64,000 bases of DNA from an uncultured Planctomyces sp. Its GTDB lineage: Bacteria > Planctomycetota > Planctomycetia > Planctomycetales > Planctomycetaceae. The stretch covers positions 56,548 to 120,547 of the forward strand of contig CALGTK010000374.1 in assembly GCA_937904325.1 (NCBI GenBank), given 5' to 3'. A program made the position numbers and the translations under genes. The notes below the pieces were generated by a model that was given only the letters and a program-made list of their open reading frames with translations, did no database searches and was not told where the DNA came from. Below, piece by piece: positions 45,046-55,360 of the stretch (the stretch's first letter is position 1; each line of letters begins with the position of its first letter).

Positions 45046-46368
45046 ATGAATAAATCATGGCATCGTGATCGTCGAACTGTCCTTAAAGGCGCTGGCGTTG
45101 CGCTGGCTCTGCCTTTCTTTGAGGGGATGAGCCGTGGCGCAAATGCGAAAGTAGATTCGCCACCGAAGCGAATGTGTTCGATCATGTTTCCGTACGGAAT
45201 TGCTGTGCCGAAGGATGATCATCCGGAACGTGAATGGGGATGGTTTCCTCGTGGCGAAGGCAAAGATTACCGGCTAACGAACGTGCTGAAGGCGCTTGAG
45301 CCGTTGATGGATCAGGTATCAATTTTCGGCGGACTGTCGCACCCTAATTGCCGGGCCATGAATGGGCACGACACGGGCGACACATTTCTTACGGCGAACA
45401 ATCTTGAAGTCGGTTCGTATCGCAACAAGATTTCACTAGATCAGTTTGTCGCTCAGCGATTTGGTGATGCTACTCGAATTCGATCATTGACTCTTTCAAC
45501 CGATGGTGGCATCGGCCCGCGAACTCGATCGACAACGCTGTCCTACACACCGAAAGGCCAGCCGATCCCCGCTCTGTCAGAGCCGAAACGGATCTTTCAA
45601 CGGCTGTTCGGGCAGGATGCCGCGAGTCAAACAGACCGTCGTCGTCTGCAGAATTCAGCGAGTATTCTGGACCTGGTTCGTGATCAGTCGAAGTCGCTTC
45701 GTAAAAATCTTGGCAAGCCCGACCAGCGAAAGCTCGATGAGTTCGAAACGTCGGTTCGCGAAGTCGAGGAACGAGTTGAGCGTTCGCAGCGATGGTTGTC
45801 TGTTCCGCTGCCGGATGTTGATCCGAGTTCAATCACGCTTGAGGCCAACCCTGACGGTCCGAAGGATTACATTCGAGCGATTTACGATTTGATGTTCCTG
45901 GCGTTTCAAACTGACATGACTCGAGTCGCGACGTACCAGATCGGCAGTTATGGGCCGACGATTGCTCGCACGTTTCCAGCCTGTATTGGGTTGCCTGGCA
46001 ACTGGCACGGTCTTGCCCACGGAGCGGGAAAGAAAGGTGGCGCCGAACAGATGGGCAGGTTCGATCAGTTTCTAGCTCAGAACCTTGCTCGGTTTCTCAC
46101 ACGTCTGGCGGAAACGCCCGAAGGCGATGGCAGTATGTTGGACCGTACGCTCGTTCTTTACGGAAGTAGTAACAGTCGGACGCACCAGAATCGAAATTAT
46201 CCGTTATTGCTGGCGGGTGGTGGTCAGCTTGGCCTGAAGCACAACCACTATTTGAAGTTTGACGAGAAGACTCCGATGTCAAATGTGTTTGTCTCGATGA
46301 TGCAGGCGGTCGGTCTGAAAGTCGACAGTTTCGCCGACAGTACGGGGACATTGTCGGGGCTGAGTTAG
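45046..46368 (+). CDS. Tat-exported DUF1552 protein
   Basis: 440 residues with a twin-arginine signal (RDRRTVLKGAGVALALPFF) and the DUF1552 body: MFPYGIAVP, GLSHPNCRAMNGHDTGDTFLT, SLDQFVAQRFG, GNWHGLAHGAGKKG and LYGSSNSRTHQNRNYPLLLAGGG. It starts 22 bp after the DUF1592 gene and is clearly cotranscribed. The two families almost always occur together in planctomycetes and verrucomicrobia. The biochemical role is unknown. An intrinsic terminator follows. Confidence 0.93.
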   Translation: MNKSWHRDRRTVLKGAGVALALPFFEGMSRGANAKVDSPPKRMCSIMFPYGIAVPKDDHPEREWGWFPRGEGKDYRLTNVLKALEPLMDQVSIFGGLSHPNCRAMNGHDTGDTFLTANNLEVGSYRNKISLDQFVAQRFGDATRIRSLTLSTDGGIGPRTRSTTLSYTPKGQPIPALSEPKRIFQRLFGQDAASQTDRRRLQNSASILDLVRDQSKSLRKNLGKPDQRKLDEFETSVREVEERVERSQRWLSVPLPDVDPSSITLEANPDGPKDYIRAIYDLMFLAFQTDMTRVATYQIGSYGPTIARTFPACIGLPGNWHGLAHGAGKKGGAEQMGRFDQFLAQNLARFLTRLAETPEGDGSMLDRTLVLYGSSNSRTHQNRNYPLLLAGGGQLGLKHNHYLKFDEKTPMSNVFVSMMQAVGLKVDSFADSTGTLSGLS

Positions 46369-46461
46369 CAGATTGTCGTAGCGTGCGCCACGCATACCAA
46401 TTGAGTGCTGCCAGTACACTGACGCATCGAGACGCACCCTTCTCCATGCATCGAAAAAAAT

Positions 46462-46496
46462 AGCCGGCTTTGCGTCGTGCGAAGCCGGCTTTTTTC
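46462..46496. terminator. Bidirectional intrinsic terminator
   Basis: AGCCGGCTTTGC and GCGAAGCCGGCT pair around the loop GTCGT (one G-T pair). The stem is flanked by an A-run on the left and a T-run on the right. It sits between convergent DUF1552 and rpoD. Confidence 0.92.
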
Positions 46497-46516
46497 GGTT
46501 GGTCAGGCGGTTTTGG

Positions 46517-48166
46517 CTAGTACGCGGTTGCCAGACTTTCGAGGAAGCCTTTTAACTGGCGACTGCGGACGGGGTGTTGCAGCTTACGGACGGCTTTGGC
46601 TTCGATCTGGCGAACTCGCTCGCGAGTTACTTTGAAGATCTTGCCGACTTCTTCGAGAGTGTAGGTGTATCCGTCGCCGAGGCCGTATCGCAGTTTGATG
46701 ATCTCTCGTTCGCGATATGTCAGTGTTTTAAGGACGTAGTCAATTTTTTCCTTTAGCATTTCCTGAGTCGCGGAACTGACCGGACTGTCAGTTGACTGAT
46801 CCTCGATAAAGTCGCCGAAGAAGCTGTCTTCGCTTTCGCCGACCGGGCGGTCGAGACTGACGGGATGCTTCGAAATCTTCAGGACGCGTCGAGCTTCTTC
46901 AACGGAGATGTCAGCCGCTGCTGCGGTTTCTTCAACGGTTGGTTCGCGGCCGAGTTCCTGGAGTAGCTCTTTGCTGACTCTGCGAAGAGCCGACATTGTC
47001 TCGATCATGTGAACCGGGATACGGATTGTTCTTGCCTGATCCGCGATGGCTCGGGTAATCGCCTGACGAATCCACCAGGTAGCGTATGTAGAGAACTTGT
47101 AGCCTCGTCGGTATTCGTATTTATCAACGGCTCTCATCAGTCCGCTATTACCTTCCTGGATCAGGTCCAGGAAACTCAGGCCTCGGTTGCGGTACTTTTT
47201 GGCGATCGAAACGACGAGCCGCAGGTTACCACCGGAAAGATCCTGCATTGCCAATTCGTACTCGGCGAAGCGAGCTTTGATACGCCGTACTCGTTCCCGC
47301 AGTGCCTGCGGCGTTTCCAGAGTGATGAGCATCATGTCGCGAAGCTCGTTCTGAATGTTGGTTTTCTCAGCAGCAGCCGATGGCAGATTGCGGATGCGGT
47401 TTAGTCGTCGTTCCAGTTCGGTCATTCGCTGACTGATTTGCTCGATCCGCTTCATGATTGGAGCGAGTCGTTGCGTGCGGATGCTCAGTTCTTCAACAAG
47501 AATGACCATCTTGCGTCGTCGTGCCTTCAGCTTTTGTTCGCGTTTGCGGCGTTCGTCGATCGGAATTGACGTGTCGAGGATCAGTGTTTCAGCTTCTTGA
47601 ACGTAAGCTTGTCTCATGTTTTCTAGTGTTCGCAGGTTGTGTGGCATGCGAGCCTGAATCTGCGTTTTCTCCAGGCCTTCGGTGACAGAGACTTTGATCG
47701 TCCGGTCGAACGGAAGGTCGGAAGTGTGGACCATCGTCAGCACGTCGATGGTCGACTTCATGGCATAGTCACTCTCCATGAGTTCCCGGCGGAACCGCTT
47801 TCGAGTGATTTCGATTTTCTTAGCAAGCGCGATTTCTTCTTCGCGAGTCAGCAGCGGAATCTCGCCCATCTGAGTGAGATACATACGGATGGGGTCGTCG
47901 ATTTTGCGGCTGCCGTCGGCATCGAAGTCGACGCCATCGATTGGCTTGATCTTCTGTTTTTTTTTCTTTTTCTCATAGGAAGTGAGAGATTCGTCATCGG
48001 TGACGATCTCCATGTTGAGATCGTCAATCGCCATGAGGAGGTTGTCGAGCTTCTCCGGACTGACAGCTTCGTTCGGTAGATAATTGAAAATCTGCGAGAA
48101 CTTGAGATGCCCCTGACGGGTACCGGCGGTAATCAGTTCGTTGAGAGTTTCGTCGACTGTATGCAC
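46517..48166 (-). CDS. rpoD: RNA polymerase primary sigma factor (sigma-70)
   Basis: Housekeeping sigma factor of 549 residues. Region 1.1 occupies the first 80 residues. A lysine run ([12 protein letters not shown]) near residue 65 is encoded by an A9 stretch. Region 1.2 is [22 protein letters not shown]. Region 2 reads [59 protein letters not shown] across its parts, the hallmark of primary sigmas. Region 3 includes [20 protein letters not shown]. Region 4 has [31 protein letters not shown]. It follows dnaG by 121 bp, as in the macromolecular-synthesis operon. Confidence 0.98.
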   Translation of the reverse strand: MHTVDETLNELITAGTRQGHLKFSQIFNYLPNEAVSPEKLDNLLMAIDDLNMEIVTDDESLTSYEKKKKKQKIKPIDGVDFDADGSRKIDDPIRMYLTQMGEIPLLTREEEIALAKKIEITRKRFRRELMESDYAMKSTIDVLTMVHTSDLPFDRTIKVSVTEGLEKTQIQARMPHNLRTLENMRQAYVQEAETLILDTSIPIDERRKREQKLKARRRKMVILVEELSIRTQRLAPIMKRIEQISQRMTELERRLNRIRNLPSAAAEKTNIQNELRDMMLITLETPQALRERVRRIKARFAEYELAMQDLSGGNLRLVVSIAKKYRNRGLSFLDLIQEGNSGLMRAVDKYEYRRGYKFSTYATWWIRQAITRAIADQARTIRIPVHMIETMSALRRVSKELLQELGREPTVEETAAAADISVEEARRVLKISKHPVSLDRPVGESEDSFFGDFIEDQSTDSPVSSATQEMLKEKIDYVLKTLTYREREIIKLRYGLGDGYTYTLEEVGKIFKVTRERVRQIEAKAVRKLQHPVRSRQLKGFLESLATAY

Positions 48167-48287
48167 GAGCTATTCCTTTGAAAGAAGACTGTAGTGCAGA
48201 GCCCCTGCGATCTATCTGGATCGTGTGACGCTGTAGAAACCGCAGAACGACTCAGCCGCTCCACTGTTTCATCAGGCAAAGCCTGAC

Positions 48288-50147
48288 CTACCGTTGGACT
48301 CGCTTGCGATGAAATGCTGCCGCTTTCTGCAACATGGAAAGAGCATCGTTGCCCTCGCCGCTCATCGCCTGCTTCTGGAAATCTGCTTTGTGAGACAGGA
48401 CTTCCCGTCTCCACTTCAATACATCGATTACCTGCCGAAACAGGATCGACGCACCTCCGTCCGAGTTCTCTCGGAGCTTGTGCTCGATTCCCTTCTCGCG
48501 AGCCTGATCCGCCAGCCAGACGGTCATTCCTTTCAGCTCGTTCCGCTCCATTTCTAAAGTCACACGTTCAAATGAAGGTACTTCACCCAGCTCGACTACG
48601 TCGTAGACAATCTGGAGTAACTCACGTAAGTGTGGATTCAGAAAATCATCAACTCCAATTTCCTGCCGAGCCTGCTCAGCCCGTTCTGGCTCCGTCAGCA
48701 GAATCTCCAGCAGTTCGCATTCCATTCGGTCGTCCTTTGTTAGAGGGCGACGATGGACTTCGATCCGTTCTTCCTGCTCGATGACAGGCTGTTCTTCCTG
48801 TACCGGTTTGGTCTGAAATTGTTGAGGTCGACTGGCGCTTCTGATTCTTTGAAGCTGGTTCCGAATCGCCCCTTCAGTTAATTGCAGACGCGGTGCCAAT
48901 CGAGTGAGGATAATGTCTTCACGAGTCGTTCCCTGCAGGTCGGAAGCTCCAGCCAGCAGTTGCAGCATTTCCGTCACGACTGTTTCTCGAGAGTTAATCG
49001 AGTCCAGCCCGTACTTCTTGACTTCGTAATTGAATCTGAACTCCCACGCTTCCGGAGCTTTGTCGACCAGAGCTTGAAATGCCTTGGTTCCGTTTGTTTT
49101 GAGGTAGTCATCCGGGTCGGCGCCTTCCGGCAGAGTGAGGACTCGAAGGTCGACGCTCTGTCCGATCAGCATTCCAACTGCTTTGGCCGCCGCGTTTTGG
49201 CCGGCGGCGTCTCCGTCGTAAACCATGACCACCTTCTGAGCGAAGGCTTTGAGGCGGTTGCAGTGCAGTTCGGTCAGTGCCGTCCCCAGCGTGGCGACGA
49301 CGTTGCGGACACCGAACTGGTGGCAGGCGACGCAATCAGCATACCCTTCCACAACGAGTACAGATTTAGTATCACGAATTCCATCGCGGGCGTTCGGTAA
49401 ACCGTAGAGAACTCGACTCTTGTGAAATACCGGCGATTCTTTGCTGTTAAAATATTTTCCGCCCCGTTCTTTGTGGCCGGGGATGAGGCGTCCCCCAAAG
49501 GCAACAGTTCGTTTTCGTTCGTCGTGAATTGGGAACAGAACCCGATCAACGAAATAATCGGAATATCCTGGCCGGTCGTCCTGCTTCCGGATCAGTTGTG
49601 ATTGCTGAAGTGCGTCGATTGAGAACTGCGTTTTCGCCTTCCGCTGGAGCCAGTCCCAGTCTTCAGGGTGGTAGCCGAGACGAAATTCGTCGACCGTCTG
49701 CTGGTTGTAGCCGCGGCGGGAGATGTAATCTCGAGCGTCCTTTGCTTCGGTACTTTTGAGAAAGCATTCGTGAAACTGCAGCTCGGCCCATTTCAGAACG
49801 GCATGGAGTTCTTCTTTCCTGGCAAACTGTTCTGACTGATGTTTTGACTGTTCCGGCATCTCCAGATGAGCTCGTTCAGCCAGAAACCGGATGGTTTCCG
49901 GGAAACTGAGAGCCTCGCGTTTCATGACCCACGTGAAGACGTCTCCGCCTTCATCACAGACCCAGCAGCGAAAACTTTGTCGATCCGGATAGACCCTCAT
50001 CGAGGGATTTGTGTCTTCGTGGAACGGGCACAGGCACTTGTATTCCGCTCCGCCACGCTCCGGGATGAGCGTCGTGGATTCGCCAATGAGACTGACGATT
50101 TCGGTCCTCGATCGGACAAGTTCTTTGAAATCGCTGCTCAAGTCCAC
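48288..50147 (-). CDS. dnaG: DNA primase
   Basis: Primase of 619 residues that makes RNA primers at the replication fork. The zinc domain has CLCPFHEDTNPSM and FRCWVCDEGGDVFTWV within residues 38-70. The catalytic core includes GGRLIPGHKERGGKYFNSKESPVFHK and the Toprim stretch VLVVEGYADCVACHQFG with MVYDGDAAGQNAA, which supply the metal-binding acidic residues. The C-terminal helicase-binding domain begins near residue 470 (ECELLEILLTEPE). It heads a dnaG-rpoD operon; rpsU is not present upstream. Confidence 0.97.
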   Translation of the reverse strand: MDLSSDFKELVRSRTEIVSLIGESTTLIPERGGAEYKCLCPFHEDTNPSMRVYPDRQSFRCWVCDEGGDVFTWVMKREALSFPETIRFLAERAHLEMPEQSKHQSEQFARKEELHAVLKWAELQFHECFLKSTEAKDARDYISRRGYNQQTVDEFRLGYHPEDWDWLQRKAKTQFSIDALQQSQLIRKQDDRPGYSDYFVDRVLFPIHDERKRTVAFGGRLIPGHKERGGKYFNSKESPVFHKSRVLYGLPNARDGIRDTKSVLVVEGYADCVACHQFGVRNVVATLGTALTELHCNRLKAFAQKVVMVYDGDAAGQNAAAKAVGMLIGQSVDLRVLTLPEGADPDDYLKTNGTKAFQALVDKAPEAWEFRFNYEVKKYGLDSINSRETVVTEMLQLLAGASDLQGTTREDIILTRLAPRLQLTEGAIRNQLQRIRSASRPQQFQTKPVQEEQPVIEQEERIEVHRRPLTKDDRMECELLEILLTEPERAEQARQEIGVDDFLNPHLRELLQIVYDVVELGEVPSFERVTLEMERNELKGMTVWLADQAREKGIEHKLRENSDGGASILFRQVIDVLKWRREVLSHKADFQKQAMSGEGNDALSMLQKAAAFHRKRVQR

Positions 50148-50868
50148 AGCTGGCGACTCCTGAGCCCGGATGTCCTCGAAGCTGCCAAATCCGTTTCGGA
50201 AACCGAGTCACGTCGACCCGGCTGCAGTACGAGAGCTATCCTGTCCCTGAAAAATGAAACCTGAGTAAAACCAACCGGTCGAACCGCAACGGGCAGCGAC
50301 CGGGAACGCTCGCAGAACTGAACTTGTGAACCGCTTGACAGTCTGAGTTAGCAGCGTAGTGAGTTGACAGTTCTGCAGGTTCGGCAGTCTTCCTGACTTA
50401 ACACTCCCAAGGCTTCCTGATTAGCTGGGCCGAACATTGCAATTCTACACCGCGCCAGCGATTGTTCAAGAATTGTTCGCCAAGGTTGCGCTGACTTGTG
50501 ACTCGCTAAACTCATATCAGTAAATAAGTTCAGAGTTTGCGAAATCGCGCACGTCACTGGCGATCCGAAAAGTCGCGTCAGGTTACGCCCGTGCCCCAAC
50601 TCCTGCAACGATATCGAGCTATGACGAAAATGCGGATTGAACCGGACACTTGGTTAATGGACATTTGCGGCTTTGGCATCAACGATTTAGGTAAGAGGCT
50701 GATCGATCTTGTCGGTGGCTGTTCTGTTCGGTTATCAAATGCCAAAATCAAGCGAGCAGAAAGATTCGGGAACCAGGGTCGCGGGACTGTCGACTTAGTA
50801 GACTGCATTTCCGGGTTCATTATCCCGTGGCGGCGTTGGAGAGCCAAGGGCGACAAGGAGCAAGCATC
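50148..50868 (+). other. Divergent region between dnaG and the SecA-like gene
   Basis: This 721-bp region must hold the dnaG-rpoD promoter. A small plus-strand frame (ATG 50620 to TGA 50872, about 84 residues, one Cys-rich stretch WLMDICGFGINDLGK) ends in an ATGA overlap with the SecA-like start. I cannot match it to any family, and a minus-strand frame of similar size overlaps it. It may be chance. Confidence 0.3.
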
Positions 50869-52803
50869 ATGATCGGGCAAGCATTTCATTACGCAAAGGG
50901 GGCAGGAGTTCCGTCGAAGTCGCGGCTGTCTCGCTGGCGAGCGACGGCGCATCGCGTCCTCAAAGAGTCTCAGAAGTTCGCGTCGTGCAGCGATGAAGAA
51001 TTACTTAACCAGGCACGCGATGCTCGCTGGCGGGCGAAGACTGGTGCCCCACTTAAGAGTCTGATGGTCGAAGTCTTCGCGATGGGCGTCGAGGCGTCGC
51101 GGCGCAAACTTGGCATGGAGCATTACCCGGTTCAGATTATGGGCGGCATTGCGATCTTTGAAGGTGGCATCGCGGAATTACAGACGGGTGAAGGCAAGAC
51201 CCTGACAGCAACGCTGCCGTCAATCCTGCGAGCGTTGCCTGGCAAGGGGGCACACGTTGTCACGGTTAACGATTACCTGGCCGAACGCGATGCCGAAGAG
51301 ATGTCACCGGTTTATGAAACCCTCGGCATGACAGTAGGCGGAATCTTAACGCCGATGGAAACCGACGAACGGCGAGAGAATTATGCCAAAGACATCACAT
51401 ACGGAACGGCGAAGGAGTTCGGCTTCGACCTGCTGCGCGACCGTCTTCGACAGGGAGTAGCAACCGGTGGTGAAAAACGCCGAACAATGTTTTCCGATCA
51501 GTCCGGCGGTGAGGCTCCCGTGCAACGCGGCCACTATGCCGTCCTCATTGACGAAGCTGACAGTATTCTGATCGACGAAGCGAGAACGCCGTTGATCATC
51601 GGCCTGACGATGCCGAACGACGCTGGCACGGTCAGCCTGTTTCGATGGTGCCACCGAGCGGTATCGCATCTCGAAGCGAATGTCGATTTTGTTTACGAGC
51701 CAGAACGACGGTCCGCCTACCTGACCGATCAAGGATGTCGGAAGGTCCTGCTGCTTGGTAAACCGGCGCTGATCGACTCGATCGATACCGAGCGGATCTA
51801 TAAACACGTCGAGCAGGCGTTGACTGCGAAGTTTGCTTTCGTCAGAGACCGGGACTACGTCGTCGTCGACAACGAAATCAGCATCGTTGACGAGGGCACT
51901 GGCCGAATCATGGAAGGTCGAAAATGGCAGGACGGTCTTCATCAATCGATCGAGGCCAAAGAACTTGTTCCCATTACAGCGGCGTCGGGCGAGGCGGCTC
52001 GGATCACCGTTCAGAATTTCTTTCGGCTGTACTCAAAGATTGGTGGCATGACCGGAACTGCCGTGCAATGTGCCAGCGAAATTCGTCGTGTTTACAGTCT
52101 TAAGGCTACGGCAATACCAACTCATCGACCGTGTATTCGACGTCTGAACAAGCCGCGAGTCTTCGCCACGATGGAAGCCAAGTGGCGAGCGGTTACGGAT
52201 GAGATCGAAAGTCTGGTTAATGCTGATCGAGCTGTGCTGATTGGAACGCCGTCGGTCGATGCTTCCGAAGCATTGGGACGGATGCTCAATGACAAAAACA
52301 TCAAGCACGAAATTCTGAACGCGAGGTATCTCGAACAGGAAGCCGAGATTATTGGCAACGCCGGTGAGTCGGGGCGAGTGATTGTCGCCACAAATATGGC
52401 GGGACGAGGCACCGACATCAAACTGTCAGACTCGTTGAAGTCAGCAGGAGGTTTGCAGGTCATCGCCACGGAGATGCATTCTTCAAAGCGGATCGACCGC
52501 CAGTTGATCGGCCGAGCCGCTCGTCAGGGTGATCCAGGTGGTTATCAGTTTTTCCTCTCACTGGAGGATGAACTAATGAGGTGTCACACGCCGGAAAAGA
52601 TGGCCAGAAAGAAAAAGCAGGCCAGCCCGAACGCCCACGGCGAACTCGCTGGAAGCTGGGTCAGCTTCTTCATGAAGACGCAGCGTTACCTCGAGAAGAT
52701 GCACTACAAGCAGCGCAAAGACATGATGAAGCAGGATAAGCATCGCACGGAGTCGTATCGCAGGATGGGACTGGATCCATGTCTTGAGCTGACGGAAAAC
52801 TGA
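50869..52803 (+). CDS. SecA-like ATPase lacking the C-terminal zinc domain
   Basis: A 644-residue member of the SecA superfamily, about 250 residues shorter than housekeeping SecA. AAGGAG lies 8 bp before ATG 50869, which fixes the start. Nucleotide-binding domain 1 has Walker A (LQTGEGKTLTATLP, residues 106-111 for TGEGKT), HVVTVNDYLAERDAEEM and LIDEADSILIDEARTPLI. NBD2 has ATNMAGRGTDIKL and RIDRQLIGRAARQGDPGG. The helical wing/scaffold part is reduced and the CxCx8C zinc tail is absent. This is probably an accessory (SecA2-like) motor alongside a full SecA elsewhere. mnmE follows closely. Confidence 0.9.
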   Translation: MIGQAFHYAKGAGVPSKSRLSRWRATAHRVLKESQKFASCSDEELLNQARDARWRAKTGAPLKSLMVEVFAMGVEASRRKLGMEHYPVQIMGGIAIFEGGIAELQTGEGKTLTATLPSILRALPGKGAHVVTVNDYLAERDAEEMSPVYETLGMTVGGILTPMETDERRENYAKDITYGTAKEFGFDLLRDRLRQGVATGGEKRRTMFSDQSGGEAPVQRGHYAVLIDEADSILIDEARTPLIIGLTMPNDAGTVSLFRWCHRAVSHLEANVDFVYEPERRSAYLTDQGCRKVLLLGKPALIDSIDTERIYKHVEQALTAKFAFVRDRDYVVVDNEISIVDEGTGRIMEGRKWQDGLHQSIEAKELVPITAASGEAARITVQNFFRLYSKIGGMTGTAVQCASEIRRVYSLKATAIPTHRPCIRRLNKPRVFATMEAKWRAVTDEIESLVNADRAVLIGTPSVDASEALGRMLNDKNIKHEILNARYLEQEAEIIGNAGESGRVIVATNMAGRGTDIKLSDSLKSAGGLQVIATEMHSSKRIDRQLIGRAARQGDPGGYQFFLSLEDELMRCHTPEKMARKKKQASPNAHGELAGSWVSFFMKTQRYLEKMHYKQRKDMMKQDKHRTESYRRMGLDPCLELTEN

Positions 52804-52839
52804 TTCTTTGCGCTTTGATCTTCTCATCGGGATTTGACG

Positions 52840-54234
52840 ATGTTCACCGCGGAGCTTGATCAGACGATAGCGGCCGTCGCGTCGGCTCCTGGCGGCGCGG
52901 TTCGGGGAATCGTTCGCGTCAGCGGCGCTGACGCGGTGGCAATGATTGCTCAGGTCTTTAAGTCAAGCGAAACCGCAGTGCTGCCCGCAAGTCGGATCGC
53001 GTACCGACAAAGCGGCACCGTCCGGCTGCCAGACTTTCCGCTGGTACAGTGTGATGCCTGGGTGTGGCCGACAGCTCGCAGCTATACGGGCCAGCCGCTG
53101 GTCGAGTTGCATTTGCCGGGCAGTCCGCCGCTGCTTGAATGCGTCCTGGAGTCGTTCTTTAAACATGGAGTGCGGCCCGCGCGAGCGGGTGAGTTTACGC
53201 TTCGAGCGTTCCTGGCAGGGCGAATGGATCTCGCACAGGCTGAGGCTGTTCTCGGAGTCATTGACGCAGATGATCACGAAGAGTTGACGACTGCCTTGAA
53301 TCAGCTTGCTGGGGGCCTTTCCGGAAAACTCTTTCAGTTGCGAAGTGACCTGCTGGAGTTACTTGCTGACCTGGAAGCCGGGCTCGACTTTGTTGAGGAA
53401 GACATCGAGTTTGTTTCTCGTGAGGAAGTTATACGGAGGCTTCAGCAGGGGATTGACGCAATCGCGCAGTTGGAAACGCAGGCGGATGGTCGCATGTTAT
53501 CGGATGATCAACTGCGAGTGGTTTTGGCTGGTCTGCCGAACGTTGGTAAGAGCACACTTTTTAATGCGTTGTCGAATTCGGATGATGCGATTGTGTCGGC
53601 AGTTGCCGGCACGACTCGTGATTACCTTTCGACAAGAGTCACGTGCGGTGAGTTGAAAGTTGAGCTGATCGATACGGCAGGGTTCGGTCATTCCGAAACT
53701 GGAATCGACGGAGTCGCTCAGCAGCTTGGAAGCGAGCAGGTTGGAGAAGCCGATCTTCTTGTGTGGTGTGTGGCGTGCGACGCTGTAGAAGAAGAGATCA
53801 CTGCAGATCAGTTGGCTGTTGACAAACTGAATGCACGGCACGACCGAGTCATCGTGATTAAGACCCGCGGGGACCAGGTTGAGGGTGGCACCGGAAACGT
53901 TGGCAGCCGATCAGCGGAAGAAGCTTTGGTTGTGAGCTCGGTCAGTGGTGAAGGGTTGGACGACCTTCGCGAGTTGATTGCTGGCACTCTTTCTGGAAAT
54001 TCAAAGGGTGAGCGGCAGTTTGTTGGGTCGACTGCCGCGCGAAGTCGGGATAGTTTGCGACGAAGCCGTGAGTCGCTGCAGCGAGCGAGCGAGGCTGCTG
54101 CTGGCCGGTTTGGCGACGAGCTGGTTGCGTTTGAAACTCGGGCGGGTATCGAGACTCTTGGCGAGATCGTCGGGACCATTTATACCGACGATCTGCTGGA
54201 CCAGATCTTCAGCCGTTTCTGCATCGGCAAGTGA
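52840..54234 (+). CDS. mnmE: tRNA modification GTPase MnmE
   Basis: With MnmG it installs the carboxymethylaminomethyl-type group on wobble uridine of certain tRNAs. From ATG 52840 the product has 464 residues. The N-terminal folate-binding domain has IAAVASAPGGAVRGIVRVSG and ARAGEFTLRAFLAGRMDLAQAEAV. The inserted G domain has GLPNVGKSTLFNAL, a TTRDY switch and DTAGFG. The C-terminus ends in FCIGK, containing the catalytic Cys of the family. The gene lies 36 bp after the SecA-like gene. Confidence 0.97.
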   Translation: MFTAELDQTIAAVASAPGGAVRGIVRVSGADAVAMIAQVFKSSETAVLPASRIAYRQSGTVRLPDFPLVQCDAWVWPTARSYTGQPLVELHLPGSPPLLECVLESFFKHGVRPARAGEFTLRAFLAGRMDLAQAEAVLGVIDADDHEELTTALNQLAGGLSGKLFQLRSDLLELLADLEAGLDFVEEDIEFVSREEVIRRLQQGIDAIAQLETQADGRMLSDDQLRVVLAGLPNVGKSTLFNALSNSDDAIVSAVAGTTRDYLSTRVTCGELKVELIDTAGFGHSETGIDGVAQQLGSEQVGEADLLVWCVACDAVEEEITADQLAVDKLNARHDRVIVIKTRGDQVEGGTGNVGSRSAEEALVVSSVSGEGLDDLRELIAGTLSGNSKGERQFVGSTAARSRDSLRRSRESLQRASEAAAGRFGDELVAFETRAGIETLGEIVGTIYTDDLLDQIFSRFCIGK

Positions 54235-54412
54235 TTAAATTCGTAGGCTGGAACAAGCCCGGCGCGGTTTCGACCGTCGAGAGCCAATATCCGTTGAATT
54301 GCCGGAACTGGGCAGAGCTTGTTCATGCCTGGTGTCATTGCGATTGAAAAATCTCAACCTCATCAAGTCCAACGCCGCCGCAACACATCCTGAAATGGAC
54401 GACTAATTAAAG

Positions 54413-54874
54413 TCAGTCGCAGACCTGGACGATGGCTTCGACTTCGACCGAGATGTTTCCGGGGAGTGACCCCATGCCGATGGCGCTGCGGGCGGCTCGG
54501 CCGGGATCGCCGAAGACTTCAACCATCAGGTCGCTGAAGCCGTTCATGACTTTCGGATGGTTCTGAAAATCCGGTGCGGCGTTGACCATGCCGAGCACTT
54601 TGACGATTTGCACGACTCGGTCGAGATCGCCGAGGTTGGCTTTCAGCGTGGCGATCATTGCGAGTCCAACCTGCCGTGCAGCAGCGTAGCCCTCTTCTTC
54701 TGACACTTCCGAGCCGACTCGGCCTCGCAGCATTTCACCGTCCGGTTTAAGCGGTCCGTGGCCAGAGACGTAGCACATGTCGTGAACTCGAACGACCGGT
54801 GTGTAGTTGCCGCCGGGGGCTGGTGCTTCGGGAAGTTCGAGTTCAAGTTCTGCAATTCTGGCTTCAATATTCAT
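54413..54874 (-). CDS. RidA/YjgF-family protein
   Basis: 153 residues from ATG 54874. YVSGHGPLKPDG, AARQVGLAMIATLKANLGDLDRVVQIVKVLGMVNAAPDF and ARSAIGMGSLPGNISVEVEAIV match the RidA fold. The Arg that binds the substrate carboxylate in RidA proper is at ARSAIGM. Members hydrolyse reactive enamines/imines from amino acid metabolism, though this longer N-terminal variety is a separate subgroup whose activity is unclear. The longer in-frame start at 54949 has no family sequence. Confidence 0.88.
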   Translation of the reverse strand: MNIEARIAELELELPEAPAPGGNYTPVVRVHDMCYVSGHGPLKPDGEMLRGRVGSEVSEEEGYAAARQVGLAMIATLKANLGDLDRVVQIVKVLGMVNAAPDFQNHPKVMNGFSDLMVEVFGDPGRAARSAIGMGSLPGNISVEVEAIVQVCD

Positions 54875-55039
54875 TCCTGGGTCCCGGTTTCTGGTTGAGG
54901 CGTTGGTGATTCCGAAGTCGCGTCTATATCCATGGTCGAGTAGCGACATTCGTTTATGGTTGTGAGAGCATGTCGAATGGGCGACTCAGAATTCAAGCGG
55001 ATCGGGATTGTGGATTCTCGGATGACTTCAGGGATGGTT

Positions 55040-55308
55040 GCTCACGGTTTGACCGGTATGGCTGGCTCAATCTTTAGAATCTTTCGGCAAGCTAAAATGG
55101 TGATGACGAACCAGGGTCAATTGCGGTCATGATTCCGACGTCAAGCGGCATTCAGGCGGACGTGCTTAATGCTCACAGGCACGGCGCAAACTCGTTTGTA
55201 TGTAATTTCGAACTTGAGGCCGAACGCCGGATTTGATCTTGCGGTTTTCACAGTACTGGGCGCTGGCTGCTGAAATCTCGTGGGCAAATCCGGATCCGGC
55301 GGCGTTGC
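55040..55308 (+). pseudogene. Decayed response-regulator receiver, copy 1
   Basis: Scattered frames give the back half of an Rcp1-like receiver. One frame to about 55122 has NQGQLRS. A shifted frame then has AVMIPTSSGIQADVLNAHRHGANSFVC, which matches the beta4-alpha4-beta5 part. A further shift gives DLILRFSQYWALAAE, the alpha5 end. The catalytic Asp region is not recoverable, though LTGMAGSIFRIFRQAK may be a remnant of beta3-alpha3. At least two frameshifts are needed. The family is inferred from pattern recognition alone. Confidence 0.6.
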
Positions 55309-55360
55309 CGGTTCGCACTTTTGAGGAACTGAACGAAGAATTTTGCACAAGCAGTGGCCG

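Noticed and set aside
47953..47970. A9 run (minus strand) in the lysine stretch of rpoD as a possible second slippage site
   Set aside because: The run encodes a plain Lys block. The -1 frame (one extra A) that I read after it does not stop promptly, unlike the dnaX case, so programmed slippage has no support.
54251..54324. GAACAAGC/GCTTGTTC inverted repeat downstream of mnmE
   Set aside because: Only 8 bp with a 58-bp loop and no T-run. It could be a remnant of a dispersed repeat, but there is no second copy here to support that.
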